Assembly (NCBI GenBank): GCA_009599575.1
Contig: VWND01000005.1
Coordinates: forward strand, 1,116,001 to 1,180,000
Direction: 5' to 3'
Source of the DNA: Blumeriella jaapii
Taxonomy: Eukaryota > Ascomycota > Leotiomycetes > Helotiales > Drepanopezizaceae
Length of the DNA stretch: 64,000 bases
Part shown: piece by piece, positions 35,487-48,515 of the stretch
How the letters are laid out: each line of letters starts with the position of its first letter
Position numbering within the stretch: position 1 is the stretch's first letter
Notes under the pieces: model-generated
Database searches by the model: none
Told to the model about the DNA's origin: nothing
What the model saw: the letters and a program-made list of their open reading frames with translations, nothing else
Program-made: the position numbers and the translations under genes

Positions 35487-36320
35487 TCGAACGTGCTTTT
35501 ACCAATCGCGAATCTGCTGCTTTTTCTTTTTTTCGCAACGTTTTATTTTAACCAGCAAACGCTGCAAATTAACTTCCACGCTTTTCGCGAATTTTTTTTA
35601 AATCTCTTTTTAACGGCCAAAACCTTAGCGCGCTTTTTAAACGCTATGGTTTTTATTTATTTGCTGACTTTCGATTAGCTCGCATAAAGCGCGTTCCGAA
35701 TTTTAAGTTTAAATTAAATAATGGTAAAAATTATAAAACACGCTATTAAAAAACTAGAGTTTTCGATAATTTCGAATTTTACTACGACTATTTCGCTAGC
35801 GATCGATCTCGCAAAAATTACATATTCGATCAGACCGAAAGCGTAGCAAAAAAGTTTCTGACCCCGCGTATTTTAGACCGTTCCGACTTTACATTTTCCG
35901 AAAAATTAATAAAAAAAATCGCCGATTTTCTGGCCGATTTTTCAAACGTTTAAAAAGCGGAAAACGAATTTAAAATACTTGCAATAAATACGTACGACGA
36001 CTTTTAGCGATTTTATCTGCGATTTTCCATTTTCGTAGCGAACGCTTAAATACGAACCGATAAACAGCTTCGAAACGCTCTCCGCGATAAAATACCAAAG
36101 CGTTTACGAAAAAAGCTGCATTTGGAATAAACGCGTACAACGACTTTCAAGAATTGGCTTACCGCCGTCCGACAAAAAAAACAAAATCAATTGGCTAAAC
36201 GAACTTTATACGCGAATCGCTTTTCCATCAAATTTACCATTTATTAAAATGGTAGGTCCTTAACCAAAGCGTACTACGAATTAAACCGTACGTACGAAAG
36301 TCGTCCTAATGCTTTATAAG
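35487..36320 (+). pseudogene. Gag of element C (5'-truncated)
   Basis: One frame reads NALRDKIPKRLRKKLHLE*TRTTTFKNWL after YDDF*RFYLRFSIFVANA, with F..RF..A......L...L..K....L as in the conserved helical part of Ty3 gag (retrotransposon gag fold). Stops at CAA/CAG/TGG-type positions. The true N-terminus is missing at the D2 junction. Assignment rests on the helical pattern plus position before the protease. Confidence 0.5.
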
Positions 36321-36479
36321 CTTTTTTTTAGCCTTTTGTTTTTTCTTTTTTTTTACGCCAAAACGCTCCTTTTGGCGTTTTTCCTTTTCGATCGGACTAA
36401 CGACAACGCTCGTTTTTTATTTTATATTAAAAGATTCGAGGCTAATTTGCACGACTTTTTACGAGCCGATTTTCGGTTT

Positions 36480-37530
36480 TACCCAAAAGCTTTTCCAAAC
36501 TAATAAATGTAAACGAGGTCGAGCCGGCCGAAGATTCGCCTTCTGATAATAGTAGTAAAAACGAAAACCTTTTTTCAGACGATTTTCAAAACGCATACAA
36601 GGAAATTGAAAATTTTTTCGCCAATCGAAAAAACGCTCAGGCCTAAGCAAAGCCTTTTTTTTAAGCGTATTACGCGATATGCGTTATTTAACGTTCGAAA
36701 GCTTTTTAATAGCGACTCATTAACAATTTCCGTTATATTTATCAAAAATAGCTTTTCGTACAAAATGAAAACGCTCGCCGATTTTAAAGCGAACGGTTAT
36801 GCGTTAATCGATTCGGCGCTAATCAAATCTTTTTTTTTCTTTTTAAAACCTTTGATTTAATCTTTCCCGGCTTTTTTTTTTGTAAAAAGGTATAATAAAG
36901 CTCGTAGCTATTTAATTACACATTTTACGCTTTTCAACTTTATTATTAACAATCGAATACAATCGTTTACTTCTTTTTTAATTATCAACCTCGGAAATCA
37001 TAATATAATTTTAAAAAAAGCTTGGTTGGCCGAACATCAAATTCTATTAAATTGTAATAAACGCAAGCTTTATTAGCCGAAGTTTTACCCTCCCACAGCT
37101 TTTTACGCTCGTTGTATTAAAATCTTTTATTTGCATTTCCGAAAAATTTAATTTCGCTATTAAAACGACGCTATGAAACGTAACAAAAACTTTAATCAAT
37201 TATAATAAACTTACGACGCTGTGCGAAGCGCGAAAAAGTCGAATTTCATTCGCGGTGCTAATTTCGATAGCGACGCCAATAAGATAATACAAAAAATCAC
37301 ACTACTATCTTTCCAGGCTAACGATTTTTTTTCTATTATTTCTTCTTTTTTCCTTTTCCTTTCGTCAAAACAGCTTTCTCGTTTTACGAAAAACAATTAT
37401 ATTAAAAACCGAAAAAAAGCTTTCGCCGCGATAGCTTTTCAGCTTAATATAATCGATAATTCAAACAAGCAATTTTTTTTTAAATCTCTTAAACGACAAA
37501 TTCGAAAACGAGTTTTTTAATTTATTATTT
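36480..37530 (+). pseudogene. Protease region of element C
   Basis: At 36770 the frame reads KTLADFKANGYALIDSALIKS, which matches fungal Ty3 proteases with (D/T)GANGxAFID; the DTG triplet is changed here. At 36980-37070 LGNHNIILKKAWLAEHQILL corresponds to 'LxxHDIILGxPWLxxHNxxI' downstream. A 99-codon open piece (37221-37520) covers the linker to RT and is compositionally ordinary. This supports protease fused ahead of RT in C. Confidence 0.6.
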
Positions 37531-37589
37531 ACCCAATCTTTATTTGCCAAATCATTACACACGCTTTTAAGCTAATCTCCAGAAAAAAA

Positions 37590-38760
37590 GCAATTAAAAT
37601 GTTTTCAACCTTTCTATACGAGATCGACAGAATACTAAACGACCTTACGTATAACACTTTTTTCAAAACTCAATCTCATAATTTTTTCGAACGTTTCAAA
37701 ATCAATAAAATATCGATTTCGACCTTTTCAACCAGTTTAGCAGAGCTAACTTCGAATAAACCCTTTTTCGAATTTTTTTCTTCGGAATACAAAAACCTCG
37801 AATACGTGTTTTTTAAGGCCGCCAGTAACGAGCTAGCCCCTTACCGGCCCTACGACTATAAGATCGAATTTACTATAAGTAAAAAAAAATTAAAATATAT
37901 TTTTTTATATAAAATATCGATTCCAAAGCTCGAAATTATTAAAACCTACTTGTAAAATAACTTTGACAAAAGCTATCGAACTTTCTATCGCTTCTTTTGC
38001 TGTTCTAATGCTTTTCGCCAAAAAACCCGACGGTTTACTACGTTTTTGTATCGATTATCGAACTTTTAATAATATTATTCGTAAAAATCGTTACCTTCTC
38101 TCTTTTATCGATAAAACCTTTACTCGTTTTTCGAAAGCGCGAATTTTTACAAAGCTCGATATTCGTCAAGCTTTTTACAAAATTCGAATAAACTCCGCTA
38201 ATAAAAAACTAACGACGTTTCGTACGCGTTACGACGCTTATAAATGCAAAATGCTACCTTTTGGCCTTATTAATAAATCCGCAATTTACTAACGTTATAT
38301 AAACGACGTTTTTTTCGATTATTTAAACGATTTCTGTATTGCATACCTAAATAATATTTTTATCTATTCGTCCGACCTTTTAAAATACGTTATATACGTT
38401 CGCAAAATGCTCCAAAGGCTCGCTAACGCTAAATTACAGGCCGATATTCGGAAATCTGAATTCAACGTTATTCGAACCCGTTACCTAGGCTTTATTATTT
38501 CTATTAAAAGCTTAGAAATAAACTCAGAAAAAGTCTCCGTAATCGCCCATTGGAAGCCTCCTATTATTATAAAAAATATACAAAGCTTTTTTGGTTTTTG
38601 TAACTTTTACCGACGTTTTATTCGAAATTACGGTATAATTGCAAAACCTTTGGTTTATTTAATCAAAGCTAACGTTCCTTTTAATTTCACTTTTAAATAT
38701 CAGAAAAGTTTCGATTTTTTTATACTAACTTTTACTACTGCACCAGTTCTATAATATTAC
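37590..38760 (+). pseudogene. Reverse transcriptase of element C
   Basis: Clear Ty3 RT: LRFCIDYRTFNNIIRKNRY, FTRFSKARIFTKLDIRQAFY, RTRYDAYKCKMLPFGLINK, CIAYLNNIFIYS (palm YLDDILIYS with both Asp changed to Asn), LGFIISIKSLEINSEKV, and SFFGFCNFYRRFIRNYGIIA in the thumb. Three open pieces (37599, 37963, 38407) cover it, in different frames or separated by stops. The AYLNN change abolishes catalysis. Confidence 0.9.
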
Positions 38761-39170
38761 AGGCAAGACTTTTTTTGCATATTAAAAACTGACGCTTCCG
38801 ACGGCGTAATAGCTTTTATGCTTTCGCAATTCTATAGCGACGATTAATTTTTAATCGCTTATTTTAGCAAAACCATAACCTTCGCAAAGCTAAACTACGT
38901 CGTATACGATAAAAAAATACTCGCAATCGTAAAATCTTTAGGCAACTTTCGTATTAAATTAGCTAGCTTAGTTTATTAAATTAAAATTATCATTAATTAT
39001 AAAGCCTTAAAATACTTTATAATTTTTAAACTTTTAAACGCTCGATAAGCACGCTAGGCCGAGCTTCTCGCCGATTACAACTTTCTTATTATATATAAAT
39101 CAGAAAACACAACCTACTAGCTGACGCATTAACACGTCGTACGAGCGAACTCGATCGCTAAAACTTTTTC
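38760..39170 (+). pseudogene. RNase H of element C
   Basis: Reads LKTDASDGVIAFMLSQF (catalytic TDAS retained), IAYFSKTITFAKLNY and VVYDKKILAIVKSL, matching YxSRKLTPAExNY and xxDKELLAIV of Ty3 RNase H. Then RWAELLADYNFLIIYKS, as in 'RWAEFLSxFDFxIxYRPG'. Internal TAA/TAG codons prevent expression. Confidence 0.85.
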
Positions 39171-39179
39171 AAACGCACT

Positions 39180-40602
39180 CAGCGCCTGCAAACACTTTTT
39201 CGAACCGATCAGATCGATTACCGCTTTTTAATTAAAAAACTTCGATTTTTTACGGCTTTCGAAACAACTGTTTTTATCGTTGAAATAGCCGATCTTTCTT
39301 TCGCATTTCGTATCGTTGACCAGCTTTTCCACGCTAATCGCATAACTAGCAGCCTGATAGCCTTTCGAAAAAAAGCTGTACGAAACGCTACGAAAAAAAA
39401 CAACGATAATAACATTTCGTATATATTTGAACGCGATCTGCTATTATATTACGGTCGTTTAATAATATTAAACGTCGATCACTTTCGTTTGGCTTTTGTA
39501 CGAAAAATGCACGACCAGATTTTCACCGCTTATTTTAGCGTTCGCAAAACTACGCAATTGCTTTCGGATTAATATTATTAGCGAAGTATAATAGCTTTCG
39601 TAAAATAATACTATCGCAATTATTACGCTTATCGAAAGAATTCTGTTTTAAAAAATAAGCGCTCCGGCCTTTTTCAGCTTCTTTCTGTTTTTAACCATTT
39701 TTAAAAGCACGTTACAATGGATTTTTGCAGCTTTAACAAAAACAAATACGGTTACGATAACGTATTTGTAATAATAAATCGCTTTTCCAAGCAAGCTATT
39801 TCGATTTTTTGCTATAAAAATATCGACGTTCGAAGCTTCGCCAAATTATATATATTCCACGTATACAAGTATTTTGGCCCTTCAAAAAGTATTATTAGCG
39901 ATCGTAGCCTCTAATATTAATTTATCTTTTGATTTAAATTAAATAAAATACTCGGTACGCAACTAAAGCTTTCGATAGCCGCTTATTTTAAAACCGATAA
40001 TCAGACCGAAATTTACAATTAATACTTACAAAAACGCTTTCGATTCTTCGTAAATTTTTATAAAAACGATTAGAGCGAATTTCTTTTAATAATGGATTTC
40101 GCTCAAATAATCCTTTTTTACGAAAGTTTAAATGGCCTTTTACCTTTCGAAGTTGTATACGATTATACTTCCTATACTAATTGAAACTGGAAGCTCGACA
40201 CTTTCTTTTCTTTTAACCTTTTACACAAGCTAAACGCAAACGAAGCTCGTGCGTACGCTCGCCGTTATTACGACGCCTGAAACTTCGCTAAATCGCACTT
40301 TTAATAAGCTTACGATAAAATAAAAAAAAATGCGAATAAGTTTCGCCGCGCGATCGATTTTAACGTTAGCGATTACGTATAGCTCGATATGCGTTTATTT
40401 CCGACCTTTCGGCCTTTCCGCAAGCTCGATAACCTTACAAACGACCTTTTTAAAATTATAGCCAAAATTTTCGATAACGCTTTTAAGCTAAACCTTTCTA
40501 GTATTATAAACGTACATTCAGTTTTTCACGCTAGTCGACTGCGTAAAACAGCTGACGACGCGCTTTCAAATCAGATTAACCTAGCTTCTGAATCTATTAA
40601 TA
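39180..40602 (+). pseudogene. Integrase of element C, 3' end cut by B3
   Basis: Zinc-binding part near 39480-39590 (HARISR..YFSVRKTTQLLS). The core at 39717 reads MDFCSFNKNKYGYDNVFVIINRFSKQA and then YFGPSKSIISDRSL, matching DFI..LP.S..YDAILVVVDRLTK and GLPxSIVSDRGS. The tail LDNLTNDLFKIIAK, then SSIINVHSVFHASRLRK with ADDAL, matches the GPF/VHPVFHVSxL(R)K region. The frame stays open into B3 at 40603. The 3' continuation lies at 57340. Confidence 0.85.
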
Positions 40603-40614
40603 CCGTACGGCTTA

Positions 40615-41010
40615 TCTAGGGTCGGATCACAACCGATTATACCCGGTTGCAAAACCGGGTATACACCGATTATAATCGGTTTTAAAACCGGGTATACACC
40701 GATTATAATCGGTTTCAAAACCGGATATACACCGATTATAATCGGTTTTAAAACCGATTGTACACCGATTATTACCGGTTTTAATCGATTACAATCGGTT
40801 TTAAAACCGATTATAATCGATATATACCCGGTTTTAAAACCGAGTATAATCGGTTGCTAATCGGTGTTAATACCGAAGTGGCGCGGTTTACTCTTACATC
40901 GATGTAACGATTTTACACCGAATATAATCGGTGTTATCGAATATAATCGATATATAATCGGTGTTATCGAATATAATCGGTGTATAATCGGTGTTAACAT
41001 CAAAACAAAA
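40615..41010 (+). repeat. Palindrome cluster in B3 left end
   Basis: At least four ACCGATTATAATCGGT sites with GGTTTTAAAACCGG spacers, plus the conserved GTGGCGCGGTTTACTCTTAC block at about 40877 and ATCGAATATAATCGGTGT repeats. Same layout as B1 and B2. Confidence 0.8.
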
Positions 41011-41129
41011 CTATAAACTTATAAATTTATTATATTAAATCGATATTTAATATTAACCAAACCCTCGAAAATATATTAAAAAACTTATATTAAACTACTA
41101 GTACGTTTATTAAACACTACTTTTTAATA

Positions 41130-43715
41130 TTAACCTTACCAATACCACCACCACCTCGCCGCCACCATTTCACTGTCGCCAATACTAACACTACCACTAA
41201 CACCACCATCACCACCACCATCATTACCACCACCTCGTCGCCACCACCTTGTCGCTATCACTTCATTATCGCTAACACTAACACCACCACCAACATCAAC
41301 ACCAATACCACCACCAACACTAACACCAACACCACCACTAACACTACTACCACCTCGTCGCCGCCACCTCGTCGCTAACACTAACATCACCACCAACATC
41401 AATATTAACATCATCACCAATACCACCACCACCTCGTCGCCGCCACTTCGTCGCCGCCACCTCGTCGCCATTACCACCAATACCAACACCAACACCACCA
41501 CTAATACCACCACATCGTCGCCAACATCAACACTACTACTAATACTAACACCAATATTACCACCACCACTTCGTCGCTACCACCTCGTCGCCGCCACCTC
41601 GTCGCCGTCATTTCGTCGCTATTACCATTACTACTATTATTACTACTATTATTATCTCGTCGCCACCACCTTGTCGCCATCACTTTATTGTCGCTAACAC
41701 CAACACCACCATCAATACCAATACTAACACCACCATTAACACTAACACTAACACTACCATTAACACCAATACCAACACTACCACTAATACCACCATCATC
41801 TCGTCGCCGCCACCTCGTCGCCATCATCATCACTACTATCACCACCATTATCACCACCACTATCACCACCTCGTCGCCGCCACCTCGTCGCCACCATCTC
41901 GTCGCCATTATTATCACCACTATCACCACCACCCACCACCACCACCATCACCACCACCTCGTCGCTACCACCTCGTCGCCGCCACCTCGTCGCCGCCACC
42001 TCGTCGCTATCATCACCACCATTATCACCACCACCACCACCACCACCATTACCATTTCGTCGCCACCACCTTGTCGCTATTACCTCACTATCGCTAATAC
42101 CAATACCACTACCAACACTAACACCAATACTATCATCAACACTAATACCAATACTACTATCAACATTACCATCATCTCGTCGCCGCCACCTCGTCGCTAT
42201 CACCACCATTATTATTATTATTACCACTATTATTACCACCACCATCTCGTCGCCACCACTTTGTCGCCATCACTTTACTGTCGCTAATACTAATACCACT
42301 ATTAATACCACTATTATCAACACTACTACTATTATCATCACTAACACCACCATATCGTCGCTAACACCAACATCATCACCAACACTAACACCAACACTAT
42401 CACCACCACTTCGTCGCTACCATCTCGTCGCCGCCACCTCGTCGCCGCCACCTCGTCGCCATCACCACCACCACTATCACCACCACCACCATCACCACCA
42501 TTACCACCTCGTCGCCGCCACCTCGTCGCCACCATCTCGTCGCCATCATTATCACCACTATCACCACCACCACCACCACCATCATCACCACCTCGTCGCT
42601 ACCACCTCGTCGCCGCCACCTCGTCGCCGCCACCTCGTCGCTATCACCACCACCATTATCACCACCACCACCATCACCACCACCACCACCTCGTCGCCAC
42701 CACCTTGTCGCCATCATTTCACTATCGCCAACACCAATACCACCATCAATACCAACACCAACACCATTATCAACACCAATATCAACACTATTATTAACAC
42801 TACCACCACCTCGTCGCCGTCATCTCGTCGCTATCACCACCATTATTATCACCACCATCACCACTACCATTACCACCACTTCGTCGCCACCACCTTGTCG
42901 CCATCACCTTACTATCGCCAACACTAACACCACCATTAACACCATTACTACCAACACCACCACTATCATTACCACCAACACCACCATATCGTCGCCAACA
43001 CTAACACCACTATCAACACTAATACTAACACCACCACCACCATCTCGTCGCTACCACCTCGTCGCCGCCCACCTCGTCGCCGCCATCTCGTCGCCATCAC
43101 CACCACCATTATCACCACCACTATTATCACCACTACCATCATCACCACCACCACCACTTCGTCGCCGCCATCTCGTCGCCATTATTACCAACATTACTAC
43201 CAATATCAATACTAACACTACCACCATCATTTCGTCGCTATCACCTCGTCGCCGCCACCTCGTCGCCGCCACCTCGTCGCCATCACCACCACTATTATCA
43301 CCACCACTATTATCACCACTATCATCACCATTATCATTACCACTTCGTCGCCGCCATCTCGTCGCCATCACCACCATTACTATCACCACCATCACCACCA
43401 CTACCACCACCATTATCATTACCACACCACCACCACCACCACCACCACCACCACCACCACCACCACCACCACCACCACCACCTCGTCGCCGCCATCTCGT
43501 CGCCACCATCTCGTCGCTATTACTATCATCACCACCATTATCACCACCACCACTATCACCACCACTACCATTACCACCACCATTATCACCACCTCGTCGC
43601 CGCCACTTCGTCGCCATTATTACCACTATTATTACCATTATCACCATTATTATCACCATTATTATCACCATTATTTCGTCGCCACCACCACTACTACTAT
43701 TTCGTCGCTTTTACC
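41130..43715 (+). repeat. B3 left array (2.6 kb), 14-bp motif in C orientation
   Basis: Longest array in the window. The motif is almost always the CTCGTCGCCACCAC/CTCGTCGCCGCCAC type rather than CTCGCTGCC of B1/B2, with tandem doublets, separated by ACC/ATC/ACT/AAC triplets. A pure ACC run occurs at about 43430-43490. Many CpA sites survive here. Long open frames on both strands are products of the triplet periodicity. Confidence 0.85.
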
Positions 43716-44045
43716 ATTTTTATATAATATTAATGCAACGCTTTATTATTATCTTTACCACTTTTATTCTATTATTATTTAATATTATTATTATTTTTAT
43801 TATTATTTTTAATATGCTTTTTATTATTCTTATTATAATACTTATTATTTTTATAATTATTTTTATCAACGTCGCCGTTATTTTTATTATTATCTTTATT
43901 ATGCTTTTTATTTTTTTTATTATTATTTTTATTATGCTTCCTATTTTCCTTATTATTATTTTTATTATGCTTCTTATTTTTCTTATTATTATTTTTATTA
44001 TTCTTATTATTTTTTATTATTAACCTTATTATTTTCTACCGTTAT
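43716..44045. repeat. ATT-rich low-complexity tract in B3
   Basis: About 0.3 kb of TTATTATTTTTATTATGCTT-like triplet sequence adjoining the left array. A 96-codon open frame here reads almost only Ile/Phe/Leu and is low complexity. It may be an extremely C-to-T converted end of the array; not a gene. Confidence 0.6.
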
Positions 44046-44049
44046 TTAT

Positions 44050-47000
44050 GTTTATATATAATCAATCGACCAATCGCATATGTAATATAACTTATTTTTT
44101 AGGTTTTTTCTATTTTATTCGTTTTTATTATTTATTAAACAAGGTATTAGATAATCTTGGTCGTAATATAATCTAGGTAATTTAATAAATCTAGCATTTC
44201 GAATTACTCGCCAGATTTCCAGATCTAACATTTTATTTTTTATTGGATTTTTATTATTATTATTTATTTTTTCGATTTTGTAATATATAAAAAAAACGTA
44301 AGGTTTATTCTGAAACTGCGCGATGCAAAACTAAGCGATTTAGCAAATACAACTGCTATCGATATTACTATTACCATCGCTATCGATTTAACAAAAGTTT
44401 TTAATATTAAAAATGCGACGGCGACTATTCGAAAAAGTATATAACAGTCGTTGATATTATATAACTCGATTTTTTCGACTGAAAATAATAATATTATAAA
44501 TTGCGTAGTTTGTATATATCAGTTTGGATGCGTTTAAAAAAAGCATTATTTACCTTTGTTAAAAGCGCTTCGAAATTGCTTATTAAAAACCTTAGGTGCA
44601 ATAATTAATATAAATAAGCTTTTATTTATACGCAATTCTTTTTCTGCTGTAGTACGAAATGCAGCGTAGCTTTTCACGTCGATATTGATTTTATTATAAT
44701 AATTAGTATTTAGGCTGTTTTATTCCGGCTTTTTATTTTTTTTAAATCGTTCGAAAAAAGAAATAAAGCTTTAAATTAATTCGGAATAATACTTTTGGAT
44801 AATATTTAAAAAATCGTTTAATTCGAAATATATGTTTTTTTTACGCGCCGGCGAATTTTAATCGAAATAATTATTATATATTATTCTTGGAAAAAAGATA
44901 GGCCATAAAGTTAGGAAATGCTGCGATATTAGCCCAACTTTTCCAATTATTAGTATTAAAAAATTTTGTTAGCATAACGTTATAATATTTTTAGCAGTTG
45001 TATCCTGATTATTTATTTATATTTAAATTTTTCGGCTAATACGTTTTTATTTATAATATACGTATACTTTTTGATATTATCGGATAAATGAAATTCGATA
45101 TAAAAGTTGGGTAAAATAAAAAGCTTATTTTATTTATTTCGCTTTTTCGCTGGTCGGACGTTTTTTGCGACGTTATTTTTATTTTTATTTTTATTTTGAG
45201 TTTTAATATTAAAAAGGTTGAAAATGCTTTTTTCAGCGTTGTTTGTATTTTTTTTCGGTATAACTTTTTGCCCGGCTTTTTATGCATTGCGAAATAAAAT
45301 ATTATAAATTATGCGAAACTTTCGCAAAAAGTAGTGGATATTTTTCGGTGGTGTATACAAGGTTTTCGAATAAACTTTCGTAAAAATAACAGCAATATAG
45401 CGAAATAAGCGTATCAGGCTTTTAATAAATGGGTTTTCGCTTTATATACGCATTAATACATTTAAATAAAATAGCTTATATTAAGATTTCTTTTCGCGAT
45501 ATCGTAAAATAAAAAAAATCAAAATAATTTGCTCGCCCGGTTTTTTAAAAATAATTACGAAAACAAATAAAAAAGTAATTATATACGCGGCCAACCAAAT
45601 GGAAACGGAAAGTCTTGCATAATTTTAATAAATCCAATAAAGTTTAGTTTCGTCAAAAATAATATCGAATAACAAATCGAATAAGATTTTACCTATTTTT
45701 TTCTATTTTGAATAAAATGCGTTTATAAGCTCGCTTAAAAAAAAACCAAATCGAAAGCGGATGCGATAAGAAAGATATCTGGCCTATTTTTTCGCATATT
45801 ATAATTTGCGAAAAAAAACGGCTTCGCTAATAATTGTTTATTTTTCGTTTACGCCGACGAAGAGATATATTATATCTTAATAATAACATAAAAAATAAAA
45901 AAAATCGAAATTTTAATTTTTTCGTTCGTATAATTATATATAGCATGCTTTATATTCGAATACAACGTTATAGCGTATAAATCCAAAGTTATCGGTTTAT
46001 TAAAACATGTTTTTTAAAAAAAAACGATTGAAAAAGCTTTTATTATAATATTTTTATTATTATTAATTTTGATAAAAACACTTTTAGCAAGCTTGCTTAT
46101 ATCAGGCTTTAGATTAGCTACGACGTTCGATATCGCCGCTTTATATGGCCTTAAAATAAAAATAAAATTATTATTAGGTTTTCGGCGTTTTTCGAAAGTC
46201 AAATTCGCCGGTATGATATAAAACTTTTTAATAGCCCTGTAGTTATTGCGATATATTCCGAAATCGTTTATAAACAAAGTAAACGGGACAAATATACAAT
46301 ATTGAAAGTTAGCAAATTTTTCGATATGCTTTCGACCGTAAAAACACCGATTTTTAATTCGGCTCGTAAAAAATAGGTTTCCCGGACTTTTATTATAATA
46401 GCTCGATTTAATCCGATAATATGCTTAATAAAAAAGCTATTTATATAAATATTAATTTCTTTTGTATTATTAAATTCCTAAAGGATTATAATAATATTTC
46501 GATATGCAATTTGTTTCGGAATAATTTCGAACGTTTTATTAAAAATAAAAAGCTCGTAATCCTCCAAGTAAAAGTTAATATTATCGGATAACTTTTTTTT
46601 TCGAAAGCTATTTTTATTATAATAAAAATAATACTTTCGATAACAGTAAAAAGTTTCGATCGATGCTTACGTTTAATAAACGTAATGCGACCTTTGGAAA
46701 AGCTATTTACAAGGCTTGTTAATCTAACGATATTTTTTGGCAGAAAAATATTACCGTTTAAACTTCGGACAAAGTTTCCGGAAGTCGTTAATACAAATAT
46801 GTTTTTAAATTTTAAAATAATAAAACTTATAAAATTTATTAATATATTAAGCCATGCTTAAATGTATTTTGTTTATAATAATATTTCGCTCGCATCAAAT
46901 AAGCGATTAAATCCATTAAAAATTATACTAATAATGCCACGTTTTCCTGATTATTCGTATGCGTCCGGTTTTACTCTTTTGCTTTTTTTCCAAAGTAGCC
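44050..47000 (-). pseudogene. tnp2-like (CACTA/EnSpm-related) transposase remnant of B3
   Basis: A single minus-strand frame can be followed from about 46.9 kb down to 45.05 kb with stop codons but little frameshift. Key text: HIEKFANFQYCIFVPF, FGIYRNNYRAIKKFYIIPA, RRKPNNNFIF then ILRPYKAAISNVV (46014-46277); NRPDIFLIASAFDLVFF (about 45770); FPFPFGWPRI (about 45580-45611) then NRASKLF. Fungal tnp2-type transposases carry GLYRNxYRxxxxxYxIPAxL, TLGPHGxxxxDV and FPFPPGWxRLQSP...EHAR in the same order. This family is the CACTA/EnSpm transposase. Assignment is from remembered family pattern, not a search. C-terminus near 44.05 kb is uncertain, catalytic D/E not assigned. Nonfunctional copy. Confidence 0.6.
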
Positions 47001-47219
47001 TGCTTTTTTAATACGATAATAATCGGTCGCTTTAATAAACGTAATAATGGAAGATGCGCACGCATTTGTTTTTTCAGAATATCTATTCTAAAAGGCAGTT
47101 TTAATACTGTATTTTTTTTTTTAATCGAAAATAACGTTTTGGGTTATAAAAAAAAGTTGTCGAAGCTGTTTGTATACCGTTCGAAATATCGAATTTTTTT
47201 TTTTCGCATTATAATTTAA

Positions 47220-47420
47220 TTATAAAATAAAAAAATGATATAAATTCTTTAGCTATTAATATAGCAATAGATTCGAAATCTGATAGAATTGATGAAAAAG
47301 ATGGGCTAAAAAAAGCAGTAATAAATGAAATTAAATTGTACGGAAGAACAATTAATCCAAATATATCGAAAAATATTATTTCAGTTTTATTTGGAGCTTG
47401 CATTACATTTTATAATTGTT
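47220..47420 (+). other. Island with unmutated composition inside B3
   Basis: About 200 bp rich in CpA/TpG, unlike both flanks. One plus-strand frame reads LAINIAIDSKSDRIDEKDG and later INEIKLYGRTINPNISKNI without stops over about 60 codons; the minus strand is also open (64 codons). A/T-ending codons suggest mitochondrial or plasmid-like origin, but I do not recognise the protein. It could be a recent insertion or a fragment escaping mutation. Confidence 0.4.
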
Positions 47421-47574
47421 AACATTATTTTTTAAACGCGATATATATTTATATTATCGTAAAAACTTTTTAATTTTGTATTTTTTTTTTTCGTTATTTA
47501 TAATATTATTACGATTATTTGTATTATCGTTTTTTTTGCTTTTTATAACGTCGCTATTTTCTTCGTTATTTATA

Positions 47575-48045
47575 TTAACGTTTTTTCGTTATTTATATTA
47601 TTGTTTTCGTTATTTACGTTGTTATTTTCGTTATCTACGTTGTTGTTTTCGTTATTTACGTTGTTGTTTTCGTTATTTATATTAACGTTTTTGTTATTTA
47701 TATTAATATTTTTGTTATTTATATTAACGTTTTTTTTTGTTATTTATATTAATATTTTCGTTATTTATATTAATATTTTCGTTACTTATATTAATATTCT
47801 TGTTATTTATATTAATATTTTCGTTATTTATATTAATGTTTTCGTTATTTACATTAATATCTTCGTTATTTATACTAATGTTTTCGTTATTTATATTATT
47901 ATTTTTATTATTTATATTATTGTTTTTATTATTTATATTAACATTTTCGTTATTTATATTAATATTTTCGTTATTTATATTAATATTTTTATTATTTATA
48001 TTATTATTTTCGCTATTTATATTATTGTTTTTGTTTTTATTATAC
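47575..48045 (-). repeat. 21-bp minisatellite (Asn-rich on minus strand)
   Basis: More than 20 tandem copies of a 21-bp unit close to TTATTTATATTAATATTTTC plus one base. On the minus strand it stays open for 107 codons as a 7-residue repeat (NENININ, NKNNNIN, NEDINVN). On the plus strand another frame is open with Leu/Ile/Phe. The Asn-rich reading could be a linker within a B3 protein, as the period is a whole number of codons. Confidence 0.7.
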
Positions 48046-48083
48046 ATACCGGAATCGTTATTAATAACGGTTATATTTTTATT

Positions 48084-48515
48084 TTAAATATTAGCATCGT
48101 ATTTAGCTTTGCATTCGGTTTTATTATTAATTTTATTTTTAGTTTTATCGCGGTTTTTATTGCTAGCTTTTTTATGTATGCGCTTATTATAATCGTTATA
48201 AATATAATTGTCGCCGTGGTCGGGATCGGAAAAAGCTGTAAATATTGCAGAAAATAAAAATAAAAACGAGAATAATAAAAAAAAAGATTCGTTAACCGAT
48301 TGTTGCCAAATAAATAATCGCGTTGTATTAAAACGTCGTATTATTATAACGATTGGTATATTATTATCGCAATAATAATAGGTATATATAGCAAAGAAAA
48401 TGGATACTATTAGTAAAAAAATGCAAAATGCAAACGCATAAAAAAATAAAAAAATTAAAGCAGACGCATACCATTTATATAAAATCGCGTTCCGCCGCGA
48501 TAAAACGCGGAGCAT
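48084..48515 (-). pseudogene. Unidentified minus-strand coding remnant upstream of the Asn repeats
   Basis: 143-codon open frame. The first half is strongly hydrophobic (FLFFYAFAFCIFLLIVSIFF), the second half hydrophilic and charged (KKASNKNRDKTKNKINNKTE), running towards the NENININ repeats. Could be the N-terminal part of a repeat-containing protein or simply a by-product of AT-richness. No family recognised. Confidence 0.3.

Noticed and set aside
41136..43671. Open frames with MATRWRRRGGGDE-like repeats in the B3 left array
   Set aside because: Same cause as above; the apparent protein repeat is the motif GTGGCGACGAGGTGGCGGCG read in different frames.
43733..44023. 96-codon membrane protein
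   Set aside because: Almost only Ile, Phe and Leu from ATT/TTT triplets; low-complexity DNA.
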